Of a DNA stretch of 64,000 nt, positions 35,365 through 45,158 are shown piece by piece. How positions within the stretch are numbered: the stretch's first letter is position 1; every line of letters starts with the position of its first letter. The notes beneath the pieces are model-generated. The model was given only the letters and a program-made list of their open reading frames with translations. It did not search any database and was not told where the DNA came from. This DNA is from Paractinoplanes ferrugineus. Its GTDB lineage: Bacteria > Actinomycetota > Actinomycetes > Mycobacteriales > Micromonosporaceae. The stretch lies in assembly GCF_016862195.1 (NCBI RefSeq), contig NZ_BOMM01000012.1:62001-126000 (forward strand), written 5' to 3'. The translations under genes and the position numbers were made by a program.

Positions 35365-38300
35365 GTGGCGCAGGCTGGACAGTCCGACAGCTACGACGAG
35401 GAGCTGGCGCGGATCGAGGCCTCGATCGCGGAACTGAAAATCCGCGACATGGCCGCGGCGAAGCAACGCTCCGACATCGCCTCCAAGATTCAGGCCGCCC
35501 AGTTCCAGCGCGACATCCTCGCCCACGCCAACCAGCAGAAGAAGGCGAAGTCGGTCAAGACCCGCCGGGTGCGTCGGCGCTCGGAGGACTTCTCGCCGCC
35601 ACCGCCGCCCGGTGACGCCACCCGGGAAGCCCCGCCACCGCCGCCCGGCGGCGCCACCCAGGAAACTCCGCCACCGCCGCCCGGCGGCGCCACCCAGGAA
35701 ACTCCGCCGCCCCCACCCGGCAGCGCCACCTGGGAAACCCCGCCGCCCCCACCCGGCAGTGCCCCCGCCGGCGACATGCCGCCACGTTCCGGCGGCGCTC
35801 GGCCGGCCGGCTCGGCCGCGCGGGCAAGTGGGTCGCGCACGAGCGGGCCACGCACGAGTGGGCCGCGCCCGACCGGGCCGCGCCCAGAGTGGTCGCCGCC
35901 CGGCAGCGCCCACTCCGGCCCGCCCGGAGTCGCCTCCGACGGTGCGACCCTGCTGGTCGACGACCCACCGCCGACCGAGCGCATCGGCCCGACGCCGCGC
36001 CGGGCCGGCTTCACCGGCGGCGAGCAGCACCCGCCCGAGGCCTCCACCCAGTCGGTGCAGAACATCACGCTCGCGCTCGGCGCCCTGCTCATCGGCGTGG
36101 CCGCGGTCGTGTTCGCCGGGGTGGCGGTGAGCAACCCGCTCGCCCGCGCGACCATCCTGGCCCTGTTCACCGCGGTGGCACTGGCCGCCGCACCCGGCAT
36201 CGCCAAACGCGACCTGAGTTCGACCGCCGAGACGATCGCCGGCGTCGGCCTGGTGCTGCTGCCGATGACGCTGTGGGCGCTGCACGGCAGTGCCCTGGCC
36301 GGCGGTCCCGGCACGCCCGCGCCGCTCTTCCTCGGCATCACGTTCGCGGTCACGTCGGTGGCGAGTTTCGTCTACGCGACGACCACCAAGCTGAGCGCGC
36401 CCCGATACGCGACGGTGATCGCCCTGCAGCCGGTTCCGCCGCTGCTGGCCTACCCGTCGATCCAGAGCCCGGCCGGCTGGGGTCTCGCCCTGACCGTGGT
36501 GGCGGTGCTCGACCTGCTCCTGCTGACCACCGTGATCAACAGCGGTCGCCTGGTGCCGCGCTGGCCGATGAACCGCCCGGTCCCGGCCGACCGCGAGGGC
36601 ATGGCGCCCGGTGACGAGGCGTACGCCGCGGGTGCCGCCGACTTCGCGGCCGAGACCCCGCCACGCCCCGAGTCGCAGCCCGAGGAACCCGACCTGATCA
36701 TCGAGGGGATGACCGGCCGGCGCCGCTGGAAATGGGCGCCGACCCGGATCTTCCCCGGCCCCCGCCCGGCCGGCGCGCCCGCGGCCGCCACTGTGCCGGT
36801 GGCCCCGGCCGCCCGCCCGCCGTCCGCCGACTGGCTGCGTGAGCTCACGTTCGCGCTGCTCTGTGTGGCCAGCGCCGGCGCCCTGCTCTATTCGGCGGTG
36901 GCGCTGCTGCAGGCCCGGCTGGTGTCCGACGCGCTGCGCTCCGGTCTGATCCTGGTGCTGGCCGCGCTGGCCGCCGTGGCCGCCGCCCACCTGCTCGACA
37001 ACGCGTTGGCCCGCAACATCACCGGGGGCGTGCTGACCCTTGCCGTGATCGGCTCGGCGGCCCGCATCGCCGACGTGGTGTCACCGCGCTGGACCCTGGT
37101 CGTGGCGGCGGCCGCGGTGGCGGTGGTCGGCGCCCTGGTCGGACTGCTGCGCGACGAGGTCCGGCGCGGCCCGGAGATCGCCTCGGCGATCGCGCTGGTG
37201 ATCATCGGGGTCTTCCTGACCCTGGACGGCATCCGCGCCGCCCTGGCCCCGCTGCAGGCGGCCCGCCCGGTCTGGGACGCCGACACCGCGAACTACGCGC
37301 AGCGCATCTCCGAGGCGGCCGGCGACTCGGGCTGGCTGCTGGCGTTCAGCGCCCTGCTCGTCACCTTCGCCGCGGCCCTGGCGCTGCCGCGCAGCGTGCG
37401 CCACGAGGGCGCGGTGATCGGGGTGGCGCTGACCGCGCTGAGCGTGCCCTCGTCGCTGGGGCTGCGCTGGTCGGAGGCCCCGTGGCCGCTGGTGCTGGCG
37501 GCGATCGCGATCGGCGCGGCCGGGGTGGTCTCGGCCGGCACCCGCCGGGTGGCCATCACCCACGTCGCCGCGGCCGGCACGGTCGGCCTGTTCGGCGCGG
37601 GCGCCGCCCTGAGCGCGTCCTGGCTGACCGCGGCCGTGCTCACGGCCCTGGCCGGCGCCGGGGTGATGCTGACGGTGGCGGCCCGCCTGATCCCGTTCAA
37701 GCTCTACGCCTGGGTGATCGGCGACTGGGCGGCCGGCGGGGCGGCTCTGGCCCTGCCCGGCGCCGTGGTGACGGCCGCGCTGGCCGTCTCCGACAGGGGC
37801 GACGGACCACCGCCCACCGAGGCCGTGACCGTACCCGCCCTGGCCGTCGGGTTCCTCGCGGTGGCGGCCACGCTCAGCTACGCGGCGGTGTTCCAGGTGG
37901 CCCGCCGCGAGGTGAGCGTCCCGCTGACCGCCGGCGCCGGCCTGGGCGCGGTGGCGCTGGCCCTGGCCGCGCTGATGGCCCCCGGCGCCACCCCGCCCGA
38001 CGTGTGGGTGGGCGCGCTGCTGCTGGTCGCGGCGGCCCTGCTGTTCTTCGCCAAGTCGATCGACAACGGCCGCCGCAGCGACCGGGTGCTCGACGGTCCC
38101 GACATCGCGGCGGCCGCCGCCACGGTGGCCATCTGCGGCGCGCTGGCCCGGGTCTTCGCCCTGGCCTTCCCGGCGGCCCCGCTCGCCGTGGCCGGCGTGG
38201 TGGTGCTGATCGTCGCGCTCGGCGTGGCCACGCTGCCCGACGACTGGCGGCGCGGGCCGGTGCGAGGTCTGGCCGCGGGCGGCATCGTGGTCGGTGCGAT

Positions 38301-40695
38301 CGCGGGTTACCAGGCCCTGGCCGGCGGCCTGAAGGTGCTGGCCTTGCATGGCAACGTGTGGGCGGCCGATCTGAGCCGATACCCCGACGCCGCCCAACCG
38401 GGCGCCTGGCAGGCTCCGTTCACGCTCGTGGTGATCGCGTTGGCGGCTGCCTTCGCGGCGCCCCGCCCCTGGTCGTACGCGATCTCGGCGACCTGCGGCG
38501 CGCTCGCCGCCATCGGCACCCCGGCCGCGCTCGGCCTGCCCTGGTGGTCCCCGCTGCTGGTGGGTGGCGCGGTGGCGATCGCCTACGCGATGGCCGCGAT
38601 CGCCGCCACCGACCCACGCTCGGCGATCTGCCGGGCCGCGGCCGCGGCCGCCGTGCTCCTGCACACCGCCGGCGCCGGCCTGGCCCGGCCCTGGTCGACC
38701 GGCCTGGCCCTGCTGCTGATCGTGCTGACCGGCGTGCTGACCGCGGTCATGGCCCGCACCCCGGTGGCCCCGGCGGCGAACGCCGACGAAGCGCCCCCGC
38801 CGTCGCGCTGGCGCAGTCCGGCCGTGACCGAGGCCGACCTGGCCCGCGACGACACCGGGATGCCCCGGCACCGTGCCCAGATCGGCGGCGCCGCGACCGG
38901 TGGCGCCCTGCTGGCCGTGCCGGGCGTACTGGCCGCGCTGGCCGCCGACCAGGGCCACGGCGCCCAGGTGGTGCTGACCGCCGCACTGGCCGCGTCGGCG
39001 CTGAGCCTGGCCGCCCTCGCACTGGCCGGCCGGTGGATCCCGCAATACCTCCCCTGGGCCACGGTCGGCCTGGTGCTGGGCGCGACCGGGACGGCGTTCG
39101 CCTCGATCCCCACGCCCTACTCGACAGCCCTCTACGCCGCCGCGGCCGCCCTGATGGGCGTCATGGCGGAGCTGCTGCGCGGCGCGACCCCCGCCCCAGG
39201 ACTGACCGTGGCGCGGAACCGTTACTGGTCCGGCTCCAGCTACGAGACCACCCGGTGGACGAGCCTGCGCCCGAGCGGCCTGAGCGGCCGCTGGATGGTC
39301 GACCCGGCCACCAGTGCCGTGGTGCTGGCCCTGCTGCCGACGGTGCTGGCGATCTTCTCGATCGCACCGGCCCTGAAAGCGGCGCTCATCGACCCGCTCG
39401 GGCAGGTCGGGCACATCTGGGACGGTCCGATCACCGCCCTGTCCCAACCCTCCTCGGGTTCCGTCGACGCGACCAGTGTGCTGGCCATCGTCCTGCTCAC
39501 CGGGGCGTCCGCGCTGGCCGCGATCGGCTTCGGGGGCAAGACCTCCGAGGCTGTCCCGGTGATCCTCCCCGGCATCGCGATCACCCTGCTGATCGCGCCG
39601 ATCGCCCTGCATCTCGCGTTCCCCGCGGCGACCAGCGCGGCCCTGGTGGTCTTCACCGTCTCGATGCTGGGCCTGGCCCTGACCCCGCCGCCGGCCACCA
39701 CCCGGGGTTCGCTGCTGCGAACCGTCCGCAACATCGTCTTCGTGATCGGCCTGCTGGCCGGCAACGCGGGCCTGGCCGGCGCCCTGGCCCAGCAGCCACT
39801 GACCCTGTTCACGCTGGGCAGCGCGGTCGGCGTCGGCCTGGTCGCGGCCCTGGCCGGCCGGTCCCAGCCGGCTCGGGTCCTGGGCTGGCTGTTCGCCGCG
39901 GTGATGGCCCAGTTCTTCGTCCTGACCGCCGCGATCGCCGCCGGGGTGGACCGTTCCTGGGCCGCCTTCGGCGTCCTCGGGGTGGGTGCCGCCCTGCTCG
40001 TCATCGAGGCCGCCGTCCCGCGGATGGGCCTGCCCCACTACCGCCGCGAGGCCACCACCGTCGAGTGGGCCGGCTACACGTCCGCGGTCCTGGCCGGGGC
40101 CCTGGCCTACGACTCCCCGGCCCACCTGGCGGCCCTGTTCGCCGCGTGGGGTGCCGTGCTGGGCCTGGCGGCCTCCCGCACCGGCCGCTCGTCCAACCAG
40201 CGGCGCCTGCTGTTCTGGCTGGCGATCGGCTTCGAGATCGTCGGCTGGTGGCTGTTCATCTCGCTGGCCGACGTGGCGCTGCCGGAGGCGTACACCCTGC
40301 CGTTCGCCGCCCTGGCCCTGGCCGTCGGCGCGGTGGAGTCCCGCACCCGGGCCGACCTGAGCAGCTGGGCGGCGTACGGTCCGGCACTGCTCGCCGCGTT
40401 CGTCCCCACCATCGGCATCGTCCTGGCCGGCGACGGCGGTGAGCTGCGCGAGGTCCTGCTGCTTCTCGGCGCCGTGGCCACCCTGATCGTCGGCTCGACC
40501 TACCGCCAGCAGGCCCCGGTGGTGGTGGGCGCGGTGGCCACCGGCTTCACCGCGATCCACTTCGTGACCACCCTGGTCGGCCCGTGGCCGGTCCTGCTCC
40601 CGGTGGGCCTGATCCTGCTGATCTTCGGCGCCACCAACGAGAACCGCCGCCGAACCCGCGAGGGCCTGCGGGACGCCCTGGTCCGCATGCGCTGA
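35365..40695 (+). CDS. Giant multi-pass membrane protein, SCO7613 C-terminal-domain type
   Basis: 1776 residues from GTG 35365, a few bases after GAGGGGG. Residues 1-55 form a charged helical segment (DSYDEELARIEASIAELKIRDMAAAKQRSDIASKI). About 150 low-complexity residues follow with PPPPPGGATQET repeats and SGPRTSGPRPTGP. From about residue 235 onward there are roughly 40 hydrophobic helices in an Ala/Leu/Gly/Val-rich chain, broken by polar loops near residues 430-490 and 1130-1170. This matches the actinobacterial SCO7613-type membrane proteins of unknown function. The gene ends in NENRRRTREGLRDALVRMR, the expected family end. Confidence 0.85.
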   Translation: MAQAGQSDSYDEELARIEASIAELKIRDMAAAKQRSDIASKIQAAQFQRDILAHANQQKKAKSVKTRRVRRRSEDFSPPPPPGDATREAPPPPPGGATQETPPPPPGGATQETPPPPPGSATWETPPPPPGSAPAGDMPPRSGGARPAGSAARASGSRTSGPRTSGPRPTGPRPEWSPPGSAHSGPPGVASDGATLLVDDPPPTERIGPTPRRAGFTGGEQHPPEASTQSVQNITLALGALLIGVAAVVFAGVAVSNPLARATILALFTAVALAAAPGIAKRDLSSTAETIAGVGLVLLPMTLWALHGSALAGGPGTPAPLFLGITFAVTSVASFVYATTTKLSAPRYATVIALQPVPPLLAYPSIQSPAGWGLALTVVAVLDLLLLTTVINSGRLVPRWPMNRPVPADREGMAPGDEAYAAGAADFAAETPPRPESQPEEPDLIIEGMTGRRRWKWAPTRIFPGPRPAGAPAAATVPVAPAARPPSADWLRELTFALLCVASAGALLYSAVALLQARLVSDALRSGLILVLAALAAVAAAHLLDNALARNITGGVLTLAVIGSAARIADVVSPRWTLVVAAAAVAVVGALVGLLRDEVRRGPEIASAIALVIIGVFLTLDGIRAALAPLQAARPVWDADTANYAQRISEAAGDSGWLLAFSALLVTFAAALALPRSVRHEGAVIGVALTALSVPSSLGLRWSEAPWPLVLAAIAIGAAGVVSAGTRRVAITHVAAAGTVGLFGAGAALSASWLTAAVLTALAGAGVMLTVAARLIPFKLYAWVIGDWAAGGAALALPGAVVTAALAVSDRGDGPPPTEAVTVPALAVGFLAVAATLSYAAVFQVARREVSVPLTAGAGLGAVALALAALMAPGATPPDVWVGALLLVAAALLFFAKSIDNGRRSDRVLDGPDIAAAAATVAICGALARVFALAFPAAPLAVAGVVVLIVALGVATLPDDWRRGPVRGLAAGGIVVGAIAGYQALAGGLKVLALHGNVWAADLSRYPDAAQPGAWQAPFTLVVIALAAAFAAPRPWSYAISATCGALAAIGTPAALGLPWWSPLLVGGAVAIAYAMAAIAATDPRSAICRAAAAAAVLLHTAGAGLARPWSTGLALLLIVLTGVLTAVMARTPVAPAANADEAPPPSRWRSPAVTEADLARDDTGMPRHRAQIGGAATGGALLAVPGVLAALAADQGHGAQVVLTAALAASALSLAALALAGRWIPQYLPWATVGLVLGATGTAFASIPTPYSTALYAAAAALMGVMAELLRGATPAPGLTVARNRYWSGSSYETTRWTSLRPSGLSGRWMVDPATSAVVLALLPTVLAIFSIAPALKAALIDPLGQVGHIWDGPITALSQPSSGSVDATSVLAIVLLTGASALAAIGFGGKTSEAVPVILPGIAITLLIAPIALHLAFPAATSAALVVFTVSMLGLALTPPPATTRGSLLRTVRNIVFVIGLLAGNAGLAGALAQQPLTLFTLGSAVGVGLVAALAGRSQPARVLGWLFAAVMAQFFVLTAAIAAGVDRSWAAFGVLGVGAALLVIEAAVPRMGLPHYRREATTVEWAGYTSAVLAGALAYDSPAHLAALFAAWGAVLGLAASRTGRSSNQRRLLFWLAIGFEIVGWWLFISLADVALPEAYTLPFAALALAVGAVESRTRADLSSWAAYGPALLAAFVPTIGIVLAGDGGELREVLLLLGAVATLIVGSTYRQQAPVVVGAVATGFTAIHFVTTLVGPWPVLLPVGLILLIFGATNENRRRTREGLRDALVRMR
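35596..35765 (+). repeat. Tandem proline-repeat DNA in the SCO7613-type gene
   Basis: Four to five imperfect copies of a 39- to 48-bp unit encode (E)(T/A)PPPPPG(G/S)A(T)(Q/W). The copies around 35640-35700 are nearly identical, implying recent expansion. The repeat lies in the cytoplasmic linker before the first membrane helix. Confidence 0.75.
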
Positions 40696-40968
40696 CACCC
40701 GAGCGTTCGGTTCGGCGGCTACGCCGACCCTGTTCAGGAATCGGTCGAGGTCGCCGCGGCGAGGCAGCGCCTGGACGCGAGCCTTCCCTACTCGGATCCG
40801 GCGTTGTGGAACGAGGCGCTGCTGTGGACGTCCCTGGTGCAGATCGACTCCGACAATGACACGGAGATGGTGTGGGGCGATTGCGGCAGTTTGTACTGGG
40901 TGAGGCGGCGCGACGACCTCGCCGCGGGCCGCTTCGACGCCGCGGCCTTCATCTTCCAGTGCTACTGA
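40696..40968 (+). pseudogene. 5'-truncated DUF1963 (YwqG-like) gene remnant
   Basis: Directly after the TGA of the giant membrane protein gene, the same frame continues for 90 codons without a start codon: HPSVRFGGYADPVQESVEVAAARQ, LWTSLVQIDSDNDTEMVWGDCGSLYWVRRRDDL and AAFIFQCY, ending at TGA 40966-40968. FGGYADPVQ, the LxQIDSD core and the WGDxGxLYFxI-like strand are C-terminal features of DUF1963 proteins. The N-terminal half and initiation signals are missing, so the gene appears beheaded. It overlaps the 3' end of the convergent glutaredoxin-like gene by 20 bases. Confidence 0.65.
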
Positions 40969-41368
40969 TCATCTCGACGACGCGGGCCGGGGCGGGGTTG
41001 ACGAAGCCCTCGCCTCGGAAGACCACGGTCGGGACTGTCTCGTCGCCGCCGGTGATCGCTCGGACGCCGGCCGCGCCCTGCGGGTCGGCCCAGATGTCGA
41101 CCCAGTGGGCTCGGCGCGACAACCGGCCGACACGGGCCCGCAACCGGATGCAGAACGGGCAGCCGGGCCGCCAGTAGATGATGGGACGGCCGTCCTGGCT
41201 GCTCCGCTCGCGCGCCTCGGCGTCGCTCACCGATCGCGGGAACGCGCGCGGTGACACCAGGGCCGCGAGCACGAGGAACACGATCGGGGAGGCGACGTTG
41301 CGTTCCACGACTCCCAGCACCACGCCGAGAACCGCCAGCACAACCGCCGGACCCCACCGCCGCGGCAT
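40949..41368 (-). CDS. Membrane-anchored glutaredoxin-like protein
   Basis: 139 residues from ATG 41368, which directly follows the purE stop codon with no spacer. Two short hydrophobic segments lie at residues 6-40 (VVLAVLGVVLGVV; SPIVFLVLAALV). Residues 60-139 form a glutaredoxin fold with the redox pair in YWRPGCPFCIRLRARV (CPFC) and ETVPTVVF, the cis-Pro glutathione-site motif. Mycothiol users carry such CxxC glutaredoxin-like proteins, often called mycoredoxins. Mca in the same window indicates mycothiol. Its role as a membrane-tethered mycoredoxin is inference. Confidence 0.8.
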   Translation of the reverse strand: MPRRWGPAVVLAVLGVVLGVVERNVASPIVFLVLAALVSPRAFPRSVSDAEARERSSQDGRPIIYWRPGCPFCIRLRARVGRLSRRAHWVDIWADPQGAAGVRAITGGDETVPTVVFRGEGFVNPAPARVVEMISSTGR

Positions 41369-41866
41369 CTAGCCCAGCAACCGTTCCCGCAGGGCCGCGT
41401 CCTTCTCGGCGACCAACTTCTCGAGGCTCGCCTGGAACGCGGCCATCTTCGCCCGCAGCCCGGCGTCGGCGGCGCCGAGAATCCGGACGGCGAGCAGGCC
41501 GGCGTTGCGCGCGCCGCCGATGGAGACGGTCGCCACCGGCACGCCGGCCGGCATCTGCACGATCGAGAGCAGCGAGTCCATGCCGTCGAGGTGCTTCAAC
41601 GGCACCGGCACGCCGATGACCGGCAGCGGCGTCAGCGCGGCCACCATGCCGGGCAGGTGGGCGGCCCCGCCGGCACCCGCGACGATCACCTTGATGCCAC
41701 GGTCGGCGGCGGACTCGGCGTAGTCGACCATCTTGCGGACGGTGCGATGAGCCGAGACGACGCCGACCTCGAACGGCACCCCGAACTCGGCGAGGGCGAC
41801 CGCGGCGGCCTCCATCGTCGGCCAGTCGGAGTCGCTGCCCATGATGATGCCGACCTGCGGACTCAT
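41369..41866 (-). CDS. purE: N5-carboxyaminoimidazole ribonucleotide mutase
   Basis: 165 residues from ATG 41866, which abuts the purK stop. The family signature [18 protein letters not shown] is at the N-terminus, with the catalytic histidine in [11 protein letters not shown], then [15 protein letters not shown] and [21 protein letters not shown]. The enzyme converts N5-CAIR to CAIR in purine synthesis and works as an octamer. It follows purK, which makes its substrate, with no intergenic base, so translation is coupled. Confidence 0.97.
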   Translation of the reverse strand: MSPQVGIIMGSDSDWPTMEAAAVALAEFGVPFEVGVVSAHRTVRKMVDYAESAADRGIKVIVAGAGGAAHLPGMVAALTPLPVIGVPVPLKHLDGMDSLLSIVQMPAGVPVATVSIGGARNAGLLAVRILGAADAGLRAKMAAFQASLEKLVAEKDAALRERLLG

Positions 41867-43009
41867 CTATTCGCCTTCCTGAAGCCACTTGGCGGCCCGG
41901 CCGGCCCGCGAGCGTACCGAAGCCATGTCGTCACCGAGAACGGTGACGTGCCCGATCTTGCGGCCGGGCCGGACCTGCTTGCCGTAGAGGTGCACGCGCG
42001 CCCCGGGGTCGGCCGCGAACAGGTGGTGCAACCGCTCGTCGATCGACATCCCGCCGGGAGGGCCGCCGAGCACGTTGGCCATGACGACCGCCGGCGCGGT
42101 GAGCGAGGTGGCGCCCATCGGATAGTCGAGGACGGCGCGCAGGTGCTGCTCGAACTGCGACGTGCGAGCGCCCTCGATGGTCCAGTGCCCGGAGTTGTGC
42201 GGCCGCATGGCGAGCTCGTTGACGACGATGCCGTCGGCGGTCTCGAACAACTCGACGGCGAGCAGGCCGACCACGCCGAGCGCGTTGGCCAGGTCGATGG
42301 CGAGCTGCTGGGCCTCGATCGCCCGCGTCTCGGACAACCCGGGGGCGGGGGCGAGCACCTCGACGCAGATGCCGTCCCGCTGCACCGTCTCGACCACCGG
42401 GTAGGCCGCGACCTGCCCGAACGGCGACCGCGCGACCAGGGCGGCGAGTTCCCGGCGAAGCGGCACCCGCTCCTCGACGATCAACGGGGTGCCGGTGGCG
42501 ACGAGTTCGGCCGCTTCCGGGGCCGACGACAGCATCCAGACGCCCTTACCGTCGTACCCGCCGCGGGTCGCCTTGGCCACGACCGGCCAGGAGCCGCCCG
42601 CGAAGCTCTCGATGTCGCCCGCCGTCGAGATCCGCCGCCAGCGCGGCACCGGCGCGCCGAGCGCGGCCAGACGCTCCCGCATCAGGCCCTTGTCCTGCGC
42701 GAACACCAGCGCCGCCGCGCCGGGGAAGACCTTGACGCCCTCGGCCTCGAGGGCGGCGATGTACTCGTTGGGGACGTGCTCGTGGTCGAAGGTGACCGCT
42801 TCGCAGCCTTTGGCGAACTCGCGCAGGGCGGCGAGATCGGTGTGCGTGCCGATCCGCACGTCAGCCGCCACGAGGGCGGCACTGTCGTCAGCGGTCACGC
42901 TGAGCACGCGCAGTGACTGGCCGAGGGAGATCGCAGCCTGGTGGGTCATCCGGGCCAGCTGGCCGCCGCCCACCATGCCGACTACGGGCAGACCGGTTCG
43001 GGTATCCAT
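41867..43009 (-). CDS. purK: N5-carboxyaminoimidazole ribonucleotide synthase
   Basis: 380 residues from ATG 43009. It is an ATP-grasp enzyme: VGMVGGGQLARMTHQAA at the N-terminus, VTFDHEHVPNEYI, the nucleotide-binding VVAKATRGGYDGKGVWML, and the metal-binding VNELAMRPHNSGHWTIEG. It carboxylates aminoimidazole ribonucleotide using ATP and bicarbonate, giving the substrate for PurE. Gene order is purK, purE, glutaredoxin-like gene, all joined without spacers. Confidence 0.97.
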   Translation of the reverse strand: MDTRTGLPVVGMVGGGQLARMTHQAAISLGQSLRVLSVTADDSAALVAADVRIGTHTDLAALREFAKGCEAVTFDHEHVPNEYIAALEAEGVKVFPGAAALVFAQDKGLMRERLAALGAPVPRWRRISTAGDIESFAGGSWPVVAKATRGGYDGKGVWMLSSAPEAAELVATGTPLIVEERVPLRRELAALVARSPFGQVAAYPVVETVQRDGICVEVLAPAPGLSETRAIEAQQLAIDLANALGVVGLLAVELFETADGIVVNELAMRPHNSGHWTIEGARTSQFEQHLRAVLDYPMGATSLTAPAVVMANVLGGPPGGMSIDERLHHLFAADPGARVHLYGKQVRPGRKIGHVTVLGDDMASVRSRAGRAAKWLQEGE

Positions 43010-43037
43010 CGCTCGCCAAGCTTAGTGACGCCCCAGC

Positions 43038-45029
43038 TCAGCCGCGCAGGCGGGCGATCAGTTCGGCGGGGTCGGTCACCGGGCGGTCGCAGACGAAACC
43101 CCGGCAGACGTACGCGGTGGGCTTCCCGTCGCGCAGCGGGCGATCGGCCAGCAGCGGCACCCCCGGGCGGTCCGGCTCGCCGACCACGATCACGGTGCCG
43201 GGCGGGGCGTACCGGTAGGCGGCGGCGACCAGCGGGTCGTCCGGGTCGGTGGTGGCCACGGCGATCTCGTACGGGCCGGTCAGCGCCGCCTCCGCGACCG
43301 TCGCCGAATAGCCGGCGAAGCGTGCGTGCTTGACGAACAGCGGCGTGACCTTTTCCAGGGCGGCGTCGGCGGCTTCGCGGTAAGACGTCCCGCCGGCCAG
43401 CGCCGCATAGGAGACCAGGGCCGCGACCAGCGCCGACAGGCCCGACGGCGTGGCGTTGTCGGTCGGGTCGGCGGGGCGGGTGACCAGGCGTTCCGCGTCG
43501 TCGGCGGTGTCGTAGAAGCCGCCCTCGCCGGTGCCGAAGTGGGCCAGCGCCACGTCCAGCAACTGCTTGGCAAGGCCGAGCCAGCGGCCGTCGGCGGTGA
43601 TCTGGTGCACCGCCAGGAAGCCCTCGGCGACACAGCCGTAATCCTCCAGCACGCCGGCCGGCTCCCCCACCGTGCCGTCGCGCGACACGCGGCGCAGCCG
43701 TCCGTCGACGAGGTGCCGGGCGGCGAGCACCTCGGCCAGCTCGATCGCGGCCGTGCGGGACGCCGGCGATCCGGTGAGCACGCCGTGCTCCGCGAGGGCG
43801 GTCACGGCGAGGCCGTTCCAGGAGGCGACGACCTTGTCGTCACGGGCGGGCTGGGGTCGCGCCGCGCGGGCTTCCAGCAACCTTTCGCGTACCGACGTCC
43901 AGCGCGCCACCAGCGAAGGGTCGGCGGCGTCGATGTCGCGAGCCAGCACCAGCACACTGCTGCCGTGCTCGAACGTGCCCTTGTCGGTCACCCGGAAGAG
44001 GTCGGCCGCCCAGTTGCCGTCCTCTTCCCCCAGCACCTCGACGAGTTGGGCGGGCGTCCACGCGTAGGTGAGTCCCTCGACCCCGTCGGCGTCGGCGTCG
44101 AGCGCGGACGCCAGCCCACCGGCCGGGGTGCCGAGGTCCCGCAGCAGGAACGCGGCGGTCTCGTCGGCGATCCGTTTGACGAACGGGTCACCGTCGATGC
44201 GCCACAGCTGGGTGTACGCCCGCAGCAGCAACGCGTTGTCGTAGAGCATCTTCTCGAAGTGCGGAACGGTCCACGTCGCGTCGACCGCGTAGCGCGCGAA
44301 CCCACCGGCCAGCTGGTCGTAGATGCCGCCCCGGCCCATCCGCTCGGCCGCGTGCCGCACCACGTCGAGAGCCTCGGCGGAACCGGTGCGCTGGTGGTGG
44401 CGGAGCAGGAACAGCATGCTCATGTGCGGCGGGAACTTCGGGGCGCCGCCGAATCCCCCGTTCGTCCGGTCGTGGTTCTTGAACAGGTCCTGAGCCGCGT
44501 GGTCGAGCAGTTCCGCCGAGACGGGCGCCGTCGGCCCGCCGACGAGCTGGGCACCACCGATCGCCTTGACGACCTCGGCCCCCTGCTTGAGAACCTCGTC
44601 GCGCTGCTCCCGCCACGCCGTGCCGACCGACTCCAGAAGCTGCGTGAAATGCTGTTTCGGGTAGTACGTCCCGCAGAAGAACGGCTCCCCGTCCGGGGTG
44701 GCGAAGACCGTCATCGGCCAGCCGCCCTGCCCGGTCATGGCCTGGGTGGCGGTCATGTAGACGGCGTCGACGTCCGGCCGTTCCTCCCGATCCACCTTGA
44801 TCGCCACGAAACCGTCGTTCATGACCTTGGCAACCTGGTCGTCCTCGAAGGACTCGTGCGCCATCACATGACACCAGTGACAGGCCGCGTAGCCGACCGA
44901 GATGATCACCGGCACATCCCGCCGGCGGGCTTCGGCGAATGCTTCTTCCGACCATTGCCACCAGTCCACCGGGTTGTCCCGGTGCTGCAGCAGGTAGGGC
45001 GAGGTCGCGTCAGCGAGGCGATTGGCCAT
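43038..45029 (-). CDS. Thioredoxin-domain DUF255 protein (YyaL/SPATA20-like)
   Basis: 663 residues from ATG 45029. The N-terminal thioredoxin-like domain begins [24 protein letters not shown], the DUF255 signature, with the redox motif [16 protein letters not shown] and [14 protein letters not shown]. The C-terminal 450 residues form an alpha/alpha-barrel like N-acylglucosamine epimerases and glycoside hydrolases ([49 protein letters not shown]). Proteins of this class are widespread and their function is not settled. Length fits the family. The 129-base gap to the RAMA gene contains that gene's promoter. Confidence 0.92.
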   Translation of the reverse strand: MANRLADATSPYLLQHRDNPVDWWQWSEEAFAEARRRDVPVIISVGYAACHWCHVMAHESFEDDQVAKVMNDGFVAIKVDREERPDVDAVYMTATQAMTGQGGWPMTVFATPDGEPFFCGTYYPKQHFTQLLESVGTAWREQRDEVLKQGAEVVKAIGGAQLVGGPTAPVSAELLDHAAQDLFKNHDRTNGGFGGAPKFPPHMSMLFLLRHHQRTGSAEALDVVRHAAERMGRGGIYDQLAGGFARYAVDATWTVPHFEKMLYDNALLLRAYTQLWRIDGDPFVKRIADETAAFLLRDLGTPAGGLASALDADADGVEGLTYAWTPAQLVEVLGEEDGNWAADLFRVTDKGTFEHGSSVLVLARDIDAADPSLVARWTSVRERLLEARAARPQPARDDKVVASWNGLAVTALAEHGVLTGSPASRTAAIELAEVLAARHLVDGRLRRVSRDGTVGEPAGVLEDYGCVAEGFLAVHQITADGRWLGLAKQLLDVALAHFGTGEGGFYDTADDAERLVTRPADPTDNATPSGLSALVAALVSYAALAGGTSYREAADAALEKVTPLFVKHARFAGYSATVAEAALTGPYEIAVATTDPDDPLVAAAYRYAPPGTVIVVGEPDRPGVPLLADRPLRDGKPTAYVCRGFVCDRPVTDPAELIARLRG

Positions 45030-45098
45030 GCCTCCACCCTCTCACGCGATCGTGCGCATGCCGTGGCCGCCGCCTCGCGGCACCGAGCGATAGTCCTC

Positions 45099-45144
45099 GT
45101 CTCTCAATCTTTTTATAGTCTGAGCAGGTCAGAGATTGGGAGAC
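45099..45144 (+). promoter_or_regulatory. Promoter flanked by a 12-bp inverted repeat upstream of the SeqA/RAMA gene
   Basis: GTCTCTCAATCT (45099-45110) and AGATTGGGAGAC (45133-45144) are inverted copies matching at 11 of 12 positions, separated by 22 bases. Between them lies TATAGT (45114-45119), a good -10 hexamer. The right arm sits a few bases past the likely transcription start and 15 bases before the ATG, so a protein bound here would block transcription. Autoregulation by the encoded protein is an attractive guess. Confidence 0.55.
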
Positions 45145-45158
45145 ATTAAGGGTGCCCG

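Noticed and set aside
37081..40698. A minus-strand open frame of about 1200 codons inside the SCO7613-type gene
   Set aside because: Gln/Gly/Arg-rich low-complexity translation without domains; it mirrors the Ala/Leu/Val codons of the real gene.
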